This document shows positions 18,593 through 27,341 of a stretch of 64,000 nt of DNA, piece after piece; within the stretch, counting starts at the first letter, position 1, and every line of letters begins with the position of its first letter. The notes below the pieces were generated by a model. It was given only the letters and a program-made list of their open reading frames with translations. It had not been told where the DNA came from and did no database searches. The position numbers were made by a program, and so were the translations under genes. Origin of the DNA: Siansivirga zeaxanthinifaciens CC-SAMT-1 (GTDB lineage Bacteria; Bacteroidota; Bacteroidia; Flavobacteriales; Flavobacteriaceae); assembly GCF_000941055.1 (NCBI RefSeq), contig NZ_CP007202.1, forward strand, positions 2,166,001 to 2,230,000, given 5' to 3'.

Positions 18593-19261
18593 TTATTTAA
18601 GTAAATAGCCCCAGTTTAGATGTTTTCTTTTATCTAAACGACTTAATATTTTTAAAAACACCAATGCTGTGATAAGCGCATCGCCGGTGGCGGTGTGCCT
18701 ATCTACTGTAGGTACATTTAATTCTTTACACAAATAGTCCAGAGAATAGGGTTTTGTGTTTTCTTGATAGATAATGTGTAAAGACCGCTTGTAAAGCACA
18801 CCCGTATCAATAAATTTGTTTTTAAGCTTTCCTAAACCGTGTCTTAGTAATATTTCATTAATCATGCGTTTATCGAAACTTGCATGATGCGCAACAATGA
18901 TGGCGTCTTTTATGTAGTCTAAAAACAGTTTTATAGCGTCTAATTCACTAATTTTTTTTTCAGAACCATTGCGCATTAAACCATGAATTTTTACGGTTTC
19001 TGGTTTAAAAATGTTTTGCTCCAAATAAATTTCGAAGGTATTACTTACTTCAATTTTTTTATTAATAATAGAAACAGCACCGATAGATAAAACACGATCT
19101 TCTTTAACATCTAAACCTGTGGTTTCGGTATCGAAAGCAACAAACCGGGTGTCTGTAATATCTGATTTCGATTTATTTTTAAAATGAGACAGATATACTT
19201 TCCAAAAATCTGGATACCCTGTTTTTTTTCTAAATAACCAATCAAACAACATATTAAACAA
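18593..19261 (-). CDS. DEDDh 3'-5' exonuclease, PolIII epsilon-like
   Basis: A 222-residue protein with the exonuclease fold of the DnaQ/PolC epsilon group. Exo I is VAFDTETTGLD near residue 43, Exo II is VAHHASFDKRM near 120, and Exo III is DRHTATGDALI near 192. All catalytic acidic residues and the histidine are present, so it should be active on DNA or RNA. It overlaps the preceding CBS/nucleotidyltransferase-like gene by 8 bases on the same strand. That pairing, near acetate genes, recurs in Gram-negative bacteria as far as I recall. Its substrate is unknown. Confidence 0.9.
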   Translation of the reverse strand: MFNMLFDWLFRKKTGYPDFWKVYLSHFKNKSKSDITDTRFVAFDTETTGLDVKEDRVLSIGAVSIINKKIEVSNTFEIYLEQNIFKPETVKIHGLMRNGSEKKISELDAIKLFLDYIKDAIIVAHHASFDKRMINEILLRHGLGKLKNKFIDTGVLYKRSLHIIYQENTKPYSLDYLCKELNVPTVDRHTATGDALITALVFLKILSRLDKRKHLNWGYLLK

Positions 19262-21173
19262 AGTTTTTTAAATCAAACTTCAGCTTTAAAGTTTCTTGAA
19301 TTTCACTAATTGGCTTAAAACAACGTCTTAATTTAAGCTGTTCTTCTTTAGTTAAACTTTCAATTTCTATTAACTTACCTGAGTTGTTGTGTAATAGTCC
19401 TTGTTTGGTTTTAAATTTCGATAAGGCCTTAAAAGCATACGAACAAGATTCGTAGAGTTCTTTATTGTTTGGCTCTATTTCAGCTAATTTTTCATAGCGC
19501 TCGTAAGTATTGTTAACACTTTTAATTTTGTTAAATAAAGTTAACAATCTAGCAGCATCAATTAGAGGCATAAGGGCACGACTTTTTATATTAAAAAGGT
19601 CTTTTTTATCATCACTTTTTTCATAAACAAATTGTCTGAAAAAGCCTAAAGGTGACGGGTTTTTAAGCGCATCTCTTCCTAAAAATTTAAAGAAAAGAGC
19701 CGATTCGTCTAAGGTTTTGTAAATGAATTCTGTAAGTTCATCGGTAAGAGAAGAATCGCCATAAACACAACTGTAATCAAAAAATATAGATGCCAGTAAA
19801 ATGGCTTTTTCATCGGGACTTAAAATCCAATCATTAAATTGGTGCTTCCATTCGGATATTGATTTGCACCACTCTGTGTTACTCGCCATCATATCGGCCT
19901 CGCAATATTCGAAACCTATTTTGTTTAACGATTTTGTAACATGTTTTGCTAATTCCAGGAAATATTTTTGTGTTGCTTCGTAGTTTTCATCATCTACATT
20001 TGCAAAAACAATGGCATTATCTTGGTCTGTAAACAGGAGTTGTTCTTTTCGTCCTTGGCTGCCAATAGCCAACCAAGCAAAAGCCACAGGTGGTGGACTT
20101 GGCATTTTTTTTAAAGCTATTTCTATGGCACGAATTGTAACGGTATCATTAATTTGAGAAATTATTTTTATAATGTGTGAAAGAGGAATACTTTGTTCTA
20201 AATAACTCTTTAAAAGCGCATTTGCTTTAAGTCTTGCCGCACGAAGTGTTTTGGTTCGCTTGGCTCGTTTAATTTCTTTTAAAATAACAGAAGGACTATT
20301 ACCTAGGGTTACTAAAATATCATGATGCGTTAATACACCAATGAGTTTGGAATTTACTGTACCGTCTTTAGTGATACATAAATGCCCAATATTATGTTTT
20401 ATCATTTGTAATTGACCATCGGCAACCGTTAAATCTTTTTTATTTGTATAAACAGGAGAAGACATAATATTTTTAACCGATGTATCAATTGGGTATAATC
20501 CCGTGGCAATTTTATTTTTAATATCACTGTTTGTAATAATACCCGTTGGCCGTTTTTCGTTGTCTACAACGATAATACAACCAATTTTGTGGGCACTCAT
20601 TTTTATTGCAGCTTCTTTTAAAGTCGCTGTGGTATCGCAAGTAATTGGGTTTTTAGAGTAATTCGCCGTTTGAAAGTTTACAATGTCTTGGGGATTATTT
20701 GGAAGGTAATCAACAAAAATTTTACCATATTCTTCGGCTGTATATGGGTCGTAAGCATTGGTAGCAAAGGCTGTAATTAAAAATTTTTGAACACTAGCAT
20801 TATTGTTTGTAACCGACTGAAATATTTCAATAGGTACGGCATAAACAATAGATTCTTCGTTAGCACTGGCTGTTAATTTGTAATTTTCTTTTGCAATAAG
20901 TGGCCGTACCCCAAAAACATCTCCGGCATCACAAATATTTATAACCTCCTGTATGTTATTGCTTTTAGTATGTAATAAGGCAATACCTCCATTTCGAACA
21001 ATATAAAACTGGTTTTTAAACGATTCGCCTTTTTCGTATAAATTATCGCTTTTTTCTAAATACAAAATGGATACTTGGGTTGAAATAGCAAGTAAATCAT
21101 CTGCTTTTAATAAGTTAAAAGGAGGATATGTTTTTAAAAAATCGTAAACGCGTTCAGCAATCGAATTTTTCAT
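19254..21173 (-). CDS. cNMP-binding, CBS and DUF294 nucleotidyltransferase-like protein
   Basis: A 639-residue cytoplasmic signalling-type protein. Domain order: a cyclic-nucleotide-binding fold (about 10-140), a CBS pair (about 165-290), a GlnD-like DUF294 nucleotidyltransferase domain with GSQGRKEQLLFTDQDNA near residue 370, and a DUF294 C-terminal helical domain (about 470-630). The GSxGRxEQ...TDQD motif keeps the metal-binding acidic residues. CBS pairs usually bind adenine nucleotides, and Acs produces AMP, so it may sense energy state for acetate use (inference). It is the first gene of a two-gene unit with the exonuclease. Confidence 0.9.
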   Translation of the reverse strand: MKNSIAERVYDFLKTYPPFNLLKADDLLAISTQVSILYLEKSDNLYEKGESFKNQFYIVRNGGIALLHTKSNNIQEVINICDAGDVFGVRPLIAKENYKLTASANEESIVYAVPIEIFQSVTNNNASVQKFLITAFATNAYDPYTAEEYGKIFVDYLPNNPQDIVNFQTANYSKNPITCDTTATLKEAAIKMSAHKIGCIIVVDNEKRPTGIITNSDIKNKIATGLYPIDTSVKNIMSSPVYTNKKDLTVADGQLQMIKHNIGHLCITKDGTVNSKLIGVLTHHDILVTLGNSPSVILKEIKRAKRTKTLRAARLKANALLKSYLEQSIPLSHIIKIISQINDTVTIRAIEIALKKMPSPPPVAFAWLAIGSQGRKEQLLFTDQDNAIVFANVDDENYEATQKYFLELAKHVTKSLNKIGFEYCEADMMASNTEWCKSISEWKHQFNDWILSPDEKAILLASIFFDYSCVYGDSSLTDELTEFIYKTLDESALFFKFLGRDALKNPSPLGFFRQFVYEKSDDKKDLFNIKSRALMPLIDAARLLTLFNKIKSVNNTYERYEKLAEIEPNNKELYESCSYAFKALSKFKTKQGLLHNNSGKLIEIESLTKEEQLKLRRCFKPISEIQETLKLKFDLKNFV

Positions 21174-21218
21174 TCGTGATGTTTTTCAATTATAATTATT
21201 ACGAAATGGAGGTTTTAA

Positions 21219-21833
21219 TTAAATCATTTTAAAATTTAAAATTAAATCACCTTCAAGCGAAGCTTGTAAATGATCTCCTTTTTTTATTTCGCCTGTGCCA
21301 GACGCTGGCGTTCCAGTAAAAATTAAATCTCCAGGCTCTAAAGTCATAAACTTCGAAGTAAAAGCGATAATATCACTAAAATTGTAAATCATAAACGCCG
21401 TGTTTCCAATTTGCTTTTCTTCACCGTTTATAACCAAGTTAAAGTTAATATCGTTTAGGTTTGGAAAATTAGAAACTGGTTTAAAGGTAGAAATAGGAGC
21501 AGCGCCATCAAAACCTTTTCCTAAGTCCCATGGCCCTTTAGATTCTCTGTAGGCATTAAAAATATCTTTAGCAGTAAAATCTATACCAAGTCCAATTTCA
21601 GAAATATAAGAAGCAGCATTTTCCAGACCAATATCTTTACCTTTTTTGCCAATTTTAATTACCAATTCGACTTCATACATTAATTGGTTAGTGAAACTAG
21701 GGTAAATAACATCTTGGTTATTGGTTACTAAACTAGATTCTGGTTTAGAAAATATAATCTGATTTCCAGTTTTATTCGCACTTATTTCTTCTAAGTTGCC
21801 TACATAGTTTTTACCAATGGCAAGTATTTTCAT
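21219..21833 (-). CDS. Fumarylacetoacetate hydrolase family protein
   Basis: A 204-residue enzyme of the FAH superfamily, which cleaves or isomerises dicarbonyl compounds or decarboxylates oxaloacetate. IFSKPESSLV near residue 28, YEVELVIKIGKKG near 53 and DFTAKD near 88 supply the expected acidic metal ligands. GDLIFTGTPASGTG near 170 is the conserved C-terminal motif. It is a short FAH form (FAHD1-like). The exact substrate is not deducible. It lies 45 bases upstream of the CBS protein gene, on the same strand. Confidence 0.9.
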   Translation of the reverse strand: MKILAIGKNYVGNLEEISANKTGNQIIFSKPESSLVTNNQDVIYPSFTNQLMYEVELVIKIGKKGKDIGLENAASYISEIGLGIDFTAKDIFNAYRESKGPWDLGKGFDGAAPISTFKPVSNFPNLNDINFNLVINGEEKQIGNTAFMIYNFSDIIAFTSKFMTLEPGDLIFTGTPASGTGEIKKGDHLQASLEGDLILNFKMI

Positions 21834-21971
21834 TGTGTTTATAGTTTAAATTAATAATGTAAATTTAGTGAATTTAGATGTGTAAATTAATTTAATTCCA
21901 TCTGCATTTTTTTTAAAACACCGACTTTTTTTAAGTATCTTATAGGTCTATAAAATAAATTTAAAAACACT

Positions 21972-22976
21972 ATGAAAATACATGCATATGCCGCTAAAGA
22001 ACAAGGTGCAAAACTAGAGAAAATAACTTATAACTTGCCAGAAATAGGCAAGGAGGAAGTCGATATAAAAGTCCATTATTGTGGAATTTGTCATTCCGAT
22101 TTAAGTATGATAAACAACGATTGGGGCATGTCGCAATACCCCTTAGTGCCTGGACATGAAGTTGTTGGAGAAGTTATTGGTTTTGGTACTGAGGTTAAAG
22201 GTTTAAAAATTGGCGATAAAGTTGGTTTGGGTTGGTATTCTGCCTCTTGTATGCATTGTAACCAATGTTTAGACGGGAAACAACATTTATGTGGTTCGGC
22301 CGAAGCAACCATAGTTGGGCGACATGGCGGATTTGCCGATGCCGTAAGAGGTCACTGGTCTTGGGTTACACCATTGCCTGAAGGTCTCGATATGGCCAAA
22401 GCGGGACCCTTATTCTGTGGTGGTATTACCGTTTTTAATCCCATAGTTTTATCGGGTGTGCAACCTACAGACAAGGTAGGTGTTATTGGTGTAGGTGGTT
22501 TAGGGCACATGGCTATTAAATTTTTAAAAGCTTGGGGCTGCGAGGTTATCGCCTTTAGTTCCAATCCTAATAAAAAAGAAGAAATTTTAAAAATGGGCGC
22601 GCATAGCGTTATCGATTCAACCAAGCCTGAAGCGCTAGAAAGTATTGCAGGCTCGCTCAATTTCATTTTAAATACAACCAATGTCTCCTTAGATTGGAAT
22701 TCCTTTTTAACAACGCTGGCACCCCAAGGTAAGTTGCATACAGTTGGTGCTGTATTAGAACCCATGGCCATTCCGGCATTTAGTTTAATAATGGGAGAAA
22801 AATCGGTTGGAGGTAGTCCTCTTGGAAGTATCGCTTTAACCCGTAAAATGTTAGAATTTTGTGTAAGACATGATATTTATCCAACTGTAGAGGAATTCAA
22901 AATGGACGACGTAAACAAGGCTATCGAACATTTAGAAGCTGGAAAAGCTAGATTTAGACTCGTATTAAAAGCATAA
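21972..22976 (+). CDS. Zinc-dependent alcohol dehydrogenase, cinnamyl-alcohol/YahK type
   Basis: A 334-residue medium-chain dehydrogenase. The catalytic zinc ligands are in CGICHSDLS (near 37-45) and GHEVVGE (near 62). The structural zinc site is CMHCNQCLDGKQHLC (four cysteines near 93-107), and the Rossmann motif GVGGLGHMA lies near 174. The order matches the CAD/YahK class, which reduces aldehydes with NADPH. The native substrate is unknown. A small basic ORF follows 13 bases downstream. Confidence 0.93.
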   Translation: MKIHAYAAKEQGAKLEKITYNLPEIGKEEVDIKVHYCGICHSDLSMINNDWGMSQYPLVPGHEVVGEVIGFGTEVKGLKIGDKVGLGWYSASCMHCNQCLDGKQHLCGSAEATIVGRHGGFADAVRGHWSWVTPLPEGLDMAKAGPLFCGGITVFNPIVLSGVQPTDKVGVIGVGGLGHMAIKFLKAWGCEVIAFSSNPNKKEEILKMGAHSVIDSTKPEALESIAGSLNFILNTTNVSLDWNSFLTTLAPQGKLHTVGAVLEPMAIPAFSLIMGEKSVGGSPLGSIALTRKMLEFCVRHDIYPTVEEFKMDDVNKAIEHLEAGKARFRLVLKA

Positions 22977-22988
22977 AAAATAGAAATT

Positions 22989-23093
22989 ATGTCAAAATCA
23001 ATGGATACTAAGAAGAATATTAAAAAAGCACCTGTTTTAACACCAAAAGAGAAAAAAGCAGCTAAACTTGCTAAAAAAGCAAAGCGCACTTAA
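22989..23093 (+). CDS. 34-residue lysine-rich small protein
   Basis: An ATG 12 bases after the dehydrogenase stop opens a 34-codon frame ending in TAA. It encodes a very basic peptide beginning MSKSMDTKKNIKKAP and ending KKAKRT, with more than a third lysine. I recall similar short Lys-rich proteins of the MSKSMDTKK type in other Bacteroidota, but cannot search for them. It is probably cytoplasmic and may bind nucleic acid (inference). It ends 21 bases before a good terminator, so it would be the last cistron of the dehydrogenase transcript. Confidence 0.65.
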   Translation: MSKSMDTKKNIKKAPVLTPKEKKAAKLAKKAKRT

Positions 23094-23114
23094 TAAGCAG
23101 TATGTTTTATAATG

Positions 23115-23137
23115 AAGCCACCTTAAGGTGGCTTTTT
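23115..23137 (+). terminator. Terminator after the small basic gene
   Basis: Perfect stem AAGCCACC / GGTGGCTT with a TTAA loop, followed by T residues. It sits about 20 bases after the small basic ORF. Confidence 0.9.
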
Positions 23138-23211
23138 ATTTTAGACTAAACAACATCTTAAATTTAATATTACTTATTTTTACACTTTATTTTTTTACTT
23201 AAAACATTTTA

Positions 23212-24984
23212 ATGCAACAACTTCAATCGGCCTCAGAAACTTCAAAAAATTCTAAATCTAAAGTAACCATGGCTCAGGCCTTTAAAACCATTATTTGGCC
23301 GAGGCGAAAACTGGTTTTTATTGGTTTATTACTTATAGTTTTTAAAAGTTTAGCAGGCTTAATATTACCTTGGCAAAGTAAATTGTTGTTAGATGAAGTC
23401 GTTCCAAATAAAGATTTTAAACAACTTTATGGTTTAATAGCCATTGTTTTAGGAGCCATTGCTGTTCAGGCAGTGAGTTCTTTTTTATTAACACAAATAT
23501 TAAGTGTACAGGCACAATATTTAATAAGTGAATTACGAGCGCAGGTACAAAAAAAAGTACTGTCTTTACCCATAAGTTTTTTCGATAACACAAAATCGGG
23601 GGCTTTAGTTTCTCGAATTATGAGTGATGTAGAAGGTGTTAGAAACCTTATTGGCACGGGCCTTGTGCAACTAGTTGGCGGGACTTTTACAGCCATTGTA
23701 TCTTTAATAATTTTGATTAAACTAAATCCATGGATGACCTTATTTGTCTTTGTGCCACTGTCTATATTTGGATACATTGCCTTGCGTGCTTTTAAATACA
23801 TTCGACCCATTTTTAGAAATCGTGGTAAAATAAATTCTGAAGTAAAAGGCCGACTAACAGAAACTTTAGCAGGTGTTCGTGTTATAAAAGCATTTAACGC
23901 CGAAGCCCAAGAAAATGAAGTTTTTGAGAAAGGAGTTGAAAAATTATTTGAGAATGTTAAAAAGAGTTTAACTGCTACGTCTTTTATGACAAGCGCTTCC
24001 ACTTTTTTAATTGGTGTTGCCACTACTGGTATTATGGGCATTGGCGGCTACTATATGATACATGGTGAAATGACATCGGGCGATTTTCTGTTTTTTACTT
24101 TAATCCTTGGTTTTATGATTGCTCCAATTGTTCAAATGAGTAATATTGGAAGTCAATTAACTGAAGCACTTGCGGGTTTAGACAGAACCGAAGAACTTAT
24201 GAACATGACCGCCGAAGAGGATAATGAAGCCCGAACCATTTTATTAGACAATATTAAAGGCGACATTGTTTTTAATGATGTTTCATTTGCCTATGAAGCC
24301 GGTAAAGAAGTACTTCATAACATCAATTTTACTGTTCCAGCAGGTTCTGTTACTGCTTTAGTAGGTAGTTCGGGGTCTGGGAAATCGACTATTGCGGGTT
24401 TATCGGCAACCTTTTTAACGCCTAAATCAGGAAAAGTAACCATTGACAATCAAGATTTATCTAAAGTGAAATTAAGTAGCTATCGTAAGTTTTTAGGTGT
24501 TGTTTTACAAGATGAATTTTTGTTTGAAGGAACTATTAGAGAAAACATCCTGTTCCCAAGACCAAATGCAAGTGAAACAGATTTACAAAATGCCGTAAAA
24601 GCCGCCTATGTAAATGAATTTACCGATAGGTTTGATGATGGTTTAGATACCTTAATAGGAGAACGCGGTGTTAAATTATCAGGCGGTCAGCGACAGCGAT
24701 TAGCCATTGCCAGAGCTATTTTGGCAAATCCGAAAATTATTATTTTAGATGAAGCTACGTCAAGTTTAGACACCGAGAGCGAGGCCTTGATTCAAAAAAG
24801 TTTAACGCAATTAATAAAAGACAGAACAACCATTGTTATTGCTCACAGATTAAGCACCATTAAAAAAGCCGATCAAATTTTAGTCATTGAGTCTGGTAAA
24901 ATTGTAGAACGTGGCAACCACGACGCGTTAATAGCTCTTGGCGGAAGGTATTACGATTTATATACCTACCAAGCAAAAATTTAA
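23212..24984 (+). CDS. ABC exporter, fused permease and ATPase
   Basis: A 590-residue half-transporter of the MsbA/multidrug type. The first 335 or so residues form a six-helix exporter domain. The nucleotide-binding domain follows, with Walker A GSSGSGKST near 386, signature LSGGQRQRLAIARA near 489, Walker B IIILDEATSSLD near 510 and the switch histidine in IVIAHRLSTI near 543. It presumably works as a homodimer in the inner membrane. Lipid or drug export is typical of the family, but the substrate is unknown. Its end overlaps the convergent MFS pseudogene by 4 bases. Confidence 0.93.
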   Translation: MQQLQSASETSKNSKSKVTMAQAFKTIIWPRRKLVFIGLLLIVFKSLAGLILPWQSKLLLDEVVPNKDFKQLYGLIAIVLGAIAVQAVSSFLLTQILSVQAQYLISELRAQVQKKVLSLPISFFDNTKSGALVSRIMSDVEGVRNLIGTGLVQLVGGTFTAIVSLIILIKLNPWMTLFVFVPLSIFGYIALRAFKYIRPIFRNRGKINSEVKGRLTETLAGVRVIKAFNAEAQENEVFEKGVEKLFENVKKSLTATSFMTSASTFLIGVATTGIMGIGGYYMIHGEMTSGDFLFFTLILGFMIAPIVQMSNIGSQLTEALAGLDRTEELMNMTAEEDNEARTILLDNIKGDIVFNDVSFAYEAGKEVLHNINFTVPAGSVTALVGSSGSGKSTIAGLSATFLTPKSGKVTIDNQDLSKVKLSSYRKFLGVVLQDEFLFEGTIRENILFPRPNASETDLQNAVKAAYVNEFTDRFDDGLDTLIGERGVKLSGGQRQRLAIARAILANPKIIILDEATSSLDTESEALIQKSLTQLIKDRTTIVIAHRLSTIKKADQILVIESGKIVERGNHDALIALGGRYYDLYTYQAKI

Positions 24985-26188
24985 AGGCTTAAGGCTAATT
25001 TTTGTCTGCGTCTTACCATTATAAAAACTAAAACAGAAAACACACCAAAAACCGAAAACCCAATAAAAAGTGGTAATACCGATGTTTTTACAAACCCGCC
25101 AATGTAATTTGCTATAGGTACTGCCATTACAGTAGAAATAAAGCCGTTTATTGCTGCACCAATACCTGCAATATGCCCAATAGGTTGCATTGCTAAAGCT
25201 CTAAGATTTCCAAAAGAAATCCTAAGGCAAAAAATTGCAAGGCAAAAAAGCCCACTAAAACATAAATACTAGGGTTGTTACCAGACCAAAATAATAAAAC
25301 ATAGAGCAACGATACTGCGGCATATACTACTGATGACGCGTAGCCAATTTTAAACATCCCAAACTTCATAACCAATCTACTATTTAAAAAAGTAGCCAAA
25401 CCAATAGAAATGGCCAAACTGGCAAATATATAGGGAAACATATTTGCGAGATTGTATTGCTTTTCAAAAATTTGTTGCGATGTACTTAAATATACCATAA
25501 ACGAACCGGTAATAAAACCAGAAACCATGGTAAAAGCAACCGCTTCTTTTTCTTTAAAAAAAGCTTTCGTACCATCAATAAATAAATGCGAAGTAAATTT
25601 AATGCGTTTCTCTTTAGGTAAAGTTTCAGGTTGTCGTATCCATAACCACAACATGATTAATACACCAAAAATCAAATTAAAATAGAAAATAGATTCCCAG
25701 TTAAAAAGATATATTAAAAAGGTTCCCAAGGTAGGCGCTATAACAGGCACTAAAATGAAAAACATCACCACAATAGATACTATTTTCGCCATATAATCAC
25801 CTTCAAACGAGTCGCGTATCATCGATAGTGTTAAACTTCTAGGAGCCGATAAGCCAACACCTTGAAAAATACGACCAAGAATCATCATTTCAAAACTTTT
25901 AGTTGTTGCACAAACAATGCTGGCTGCAATAAAAACCATAAAACCAAAGTAAACAATGGGTTTTCTGCCAAAACTATCAGATAGAGGACCAAAAATGAGT
26001 TGCCCACAACCAATACCTAAAAATATCATGGTAATTAATAATTGATTGTCGCTAGGCGTTTTAACATTTAAAGAAGCTCCAATGTCTGGTAATGCTGGAA
26101 GTAAAGCATCGATAGATAAAGCAACGATAGACATTAATGAAGCCATTAGGGCCACAAATTCAAATTTGAAATTCTGAGGTTTTTGCAT
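24981..26188 (-). pseudogene. Bcr/CflA-type MFS drug transporter, single frameshift
   Basis: Two frames together make one 400-residue, 12-helix major facilitator: residues 1-331 are read from 26188 and the last 69 in another frame ending at 24981. The N-terminal part has QLIFGPLSDSFGRKP and the usual Bcr/CflA layout. It runs out of frame at GFLLEILEL and stops. Inserting one base in the A run at 25212-25215 (TTTT on the coding strand) restores GFLFGNLRALAMQPIGHIAG, the conserved Bcr/CflA motif, and joins the second frame exactly. The gene is therefore inactivated, phase-variable or misread at a short homopolymer. It is divergent from the Crp/Fnr regulator. Confidence 0.9.
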
Positions 26189-26192
26189 GATG

Positions 26193-26217
26193 CAAAACTA
26201 AAGTATTAAATTTAGTT
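26193..26217 (-). promoter_or_regulatory. -7-like box and inverted repeat between the MFS and Crp/Fnr genes
   Basis: On the minus strand, TAGTTTTG (26193-26200) fits TAnnTTTG only 5 bases before the MFS start codon, so the transcript would have almost no leader. The inverted repeat AACTAAA-N8-TTTAGTT (26196-26217) overlaps that box and could be an operator for the divergent Crp/Fnr protein (inference). Confidence 0.4.
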
Positions 26218-26255
26218 AAAAATTAAAATCAAGTTAATTAGCTTCATTTTATTGT

Positions 26256-26263
26256 TAAATTTG
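26256..26263 (+). promoter_or_regulatory. Candidate -7 box of the Crp/Fnr gene
   Basis: TAAATTTG matches TAnnTTTG and lies 18 bases before the ATG at 26282. It argues against translation from the upstream TTG at 26252. Confidence 0.45.
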
Positions 26264-26281
26264 TTTTTAAGAATATTATAC

Positions 26282-26866
26282 ATGAGCATACAACCCTTAA
26301 TAATATACATAAATAACTACATTAGTTTATCCGATAAAGATATTGCTTTATTAGAGGATAAATTATTCATTAGAAAGTATTTAAAAGGACAATATATTGT
26401 TCAACAGGGTGATGTTTGTAAATATTCTTGCTACGTTTTAGAAGGGTGTACCAAAACCTTTTATTTAGACAAAGAAGGCCAAGAACATATTTTAATGTTT
26501 TCCATTGAAGATTGGTGGTCTTCAGATATTGGTAGTTTTATTACACAGTCGCCTGCCGATTTTAACGTGCAATGTCTTGAAAATACCGAAGTTGTTGTTT
26601 TTGCAGAAGATATTATCGAAGAATTGTATGAAAAAATACCCGCTTTAGAACGCTTTTTTAGAAAAATAATTGAGAAAGCATTTGTAGCATCGCAAAAACG
26701 AATTGTAAGAAACTTTAGTCTTACTGCAAAAGAACAATATTTATTTTTCAGAGAACAGTATCCGCTTATAGAGCAACGTATTCCGCAATATATGATTGCT
26801 TCATACCTTGGTATTACCAAAGAATTTTTAAGCAAAATTAAAAGCCAGCTTATACAAGAGCAATAA
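26282..26866 (+). CDS. Crp/Fnr family transcriptional regulator
   Basis: A 194-residue regulator with an N-terminal cyclic-nucleotide-binding-like barrel (about 15-125) and a C-terminal helix-turn-helix region (QYMIASYLGITKEFLSKIKSQL, about 170-190). No FNR-type cysteine cluster is present, so it is not an iron-sulfur oxygen sensor. The ATG at 26282 is preferred over the in-frame TTG at 26252, because a promoter box overlaps the latter. Short Crp-like proteins of this type are frequent in Bacteroidota beside the gene they control. Divergent from it is the broken MFS gene. Downstream are NTF2-like and yceI genes, with a perfect palindrome in between. Confidence 0.9.
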   Translation: MSIQPLIIYINNYISLSDKDIALLEDKLFIRKYLKGQYIVQQGDVCKYSCYVLEGCTKTFYLDKEGQEHILMFSIEDWWSSDIGSFITQSPADFNVQCLENTEVVVFAEDIIEELYEKIPALERFFRKIIEKAFVASQKRIVRNFSLTAKEQYLFFREQYPLIEQRIPQYMIASYLGITKEFLSKIKSQLIQEQ

Positions 26867-26886
26867 ATGTTAATCTAGATTAACAT
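26867..26886. promoter_or_regulatory. 20-bp perfect palindrome, candidate operator
   Basis: ATGTTAATCTAGATTAACAT is fully self-complementary and begins right after the stop codon of the Crp/Fnr gene, 73 bases before the NTF2-like gene. Its TGTTA-N8-TAACA form resembles Crp-family sites in size and symmetry. There is no T tract after it, so a terminator is less likely. Confidence 0.5.
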
Positions 26887-26959
26887 GATTTCATAAACTA
26901 CTTCATTTTTTACCTCGTATTTGTTACCCAAATTTGTGTGAGACAAATTGGTATAAATT

Positions 26960-27313
26960 ATGCACACATTAATCGAAAAAATTAGTGCTCTCAACGACAT
27001 GATTTTACAAGGAAAAGCGCTTGAAGCATTTGACGAATTTTATCACGACGACGTAGTAATGCAAGAAAACGATACACCAGAATTTGTTGGGAAAGAAATT
27101 AATAGAAAAAGAGAAGAAGCGTTTTTTGCAGCCATAACAGAATTTAGATGCGCTAAGCCTTTAAAAATTGCCATTGGCGAAAATACGACCATGGTTGAGT
27201 GGCATTTTGATTATACTCACAAAGATTTAGGGATTAGAAATTTTAATCAAATTGCCGTTCAAGAATGGAAAGACGGAAAAATTATTAAAGAAAAATTTTA
27301 TTACGGATCATAA
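26960..27313 (+). CDS. SnoaL/NTF2-like protein
   Basis: A 117-residue small cytoplasmic protein with the cone-shaped NTF2/SnoaL fold pattern: helices first (IEKISALNDMILQGKALEAFDEFY), HDDVVMQEND, then a beta-rich half (TTMVEWHFDYTHKD, RNFNQIAVQEWKDGKIIKEKFYY). No signal peptide is present. SnoaL-like proteins are enzymes or binding proteins with very varied ligands, so no reaction is assigned. It begins 28 bases before yceI on the same strand and is probably co-transcribed with it. Confidence 0.85.
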   Translation: MHTLIEKISALNDMILQGKALEAFDEFYHDDVVMQENDTPEFVGKEINRKREEAFFAAITEFRCAKPLKIAIGENTTMVEWHFDYTHKDLGIRNFNQIAVQEWKDGKIIKEKFYYGS

Positions 27314-27341
27314 AAATTAAACTAAAATTAAAACTAGAAAA

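Noticed and set aside
22352..22771. 139-residue frame opposite the alcohol dehydrogenase
   Set aside because: Antisense shadow of the zinc dehydrogenase. No independent support.
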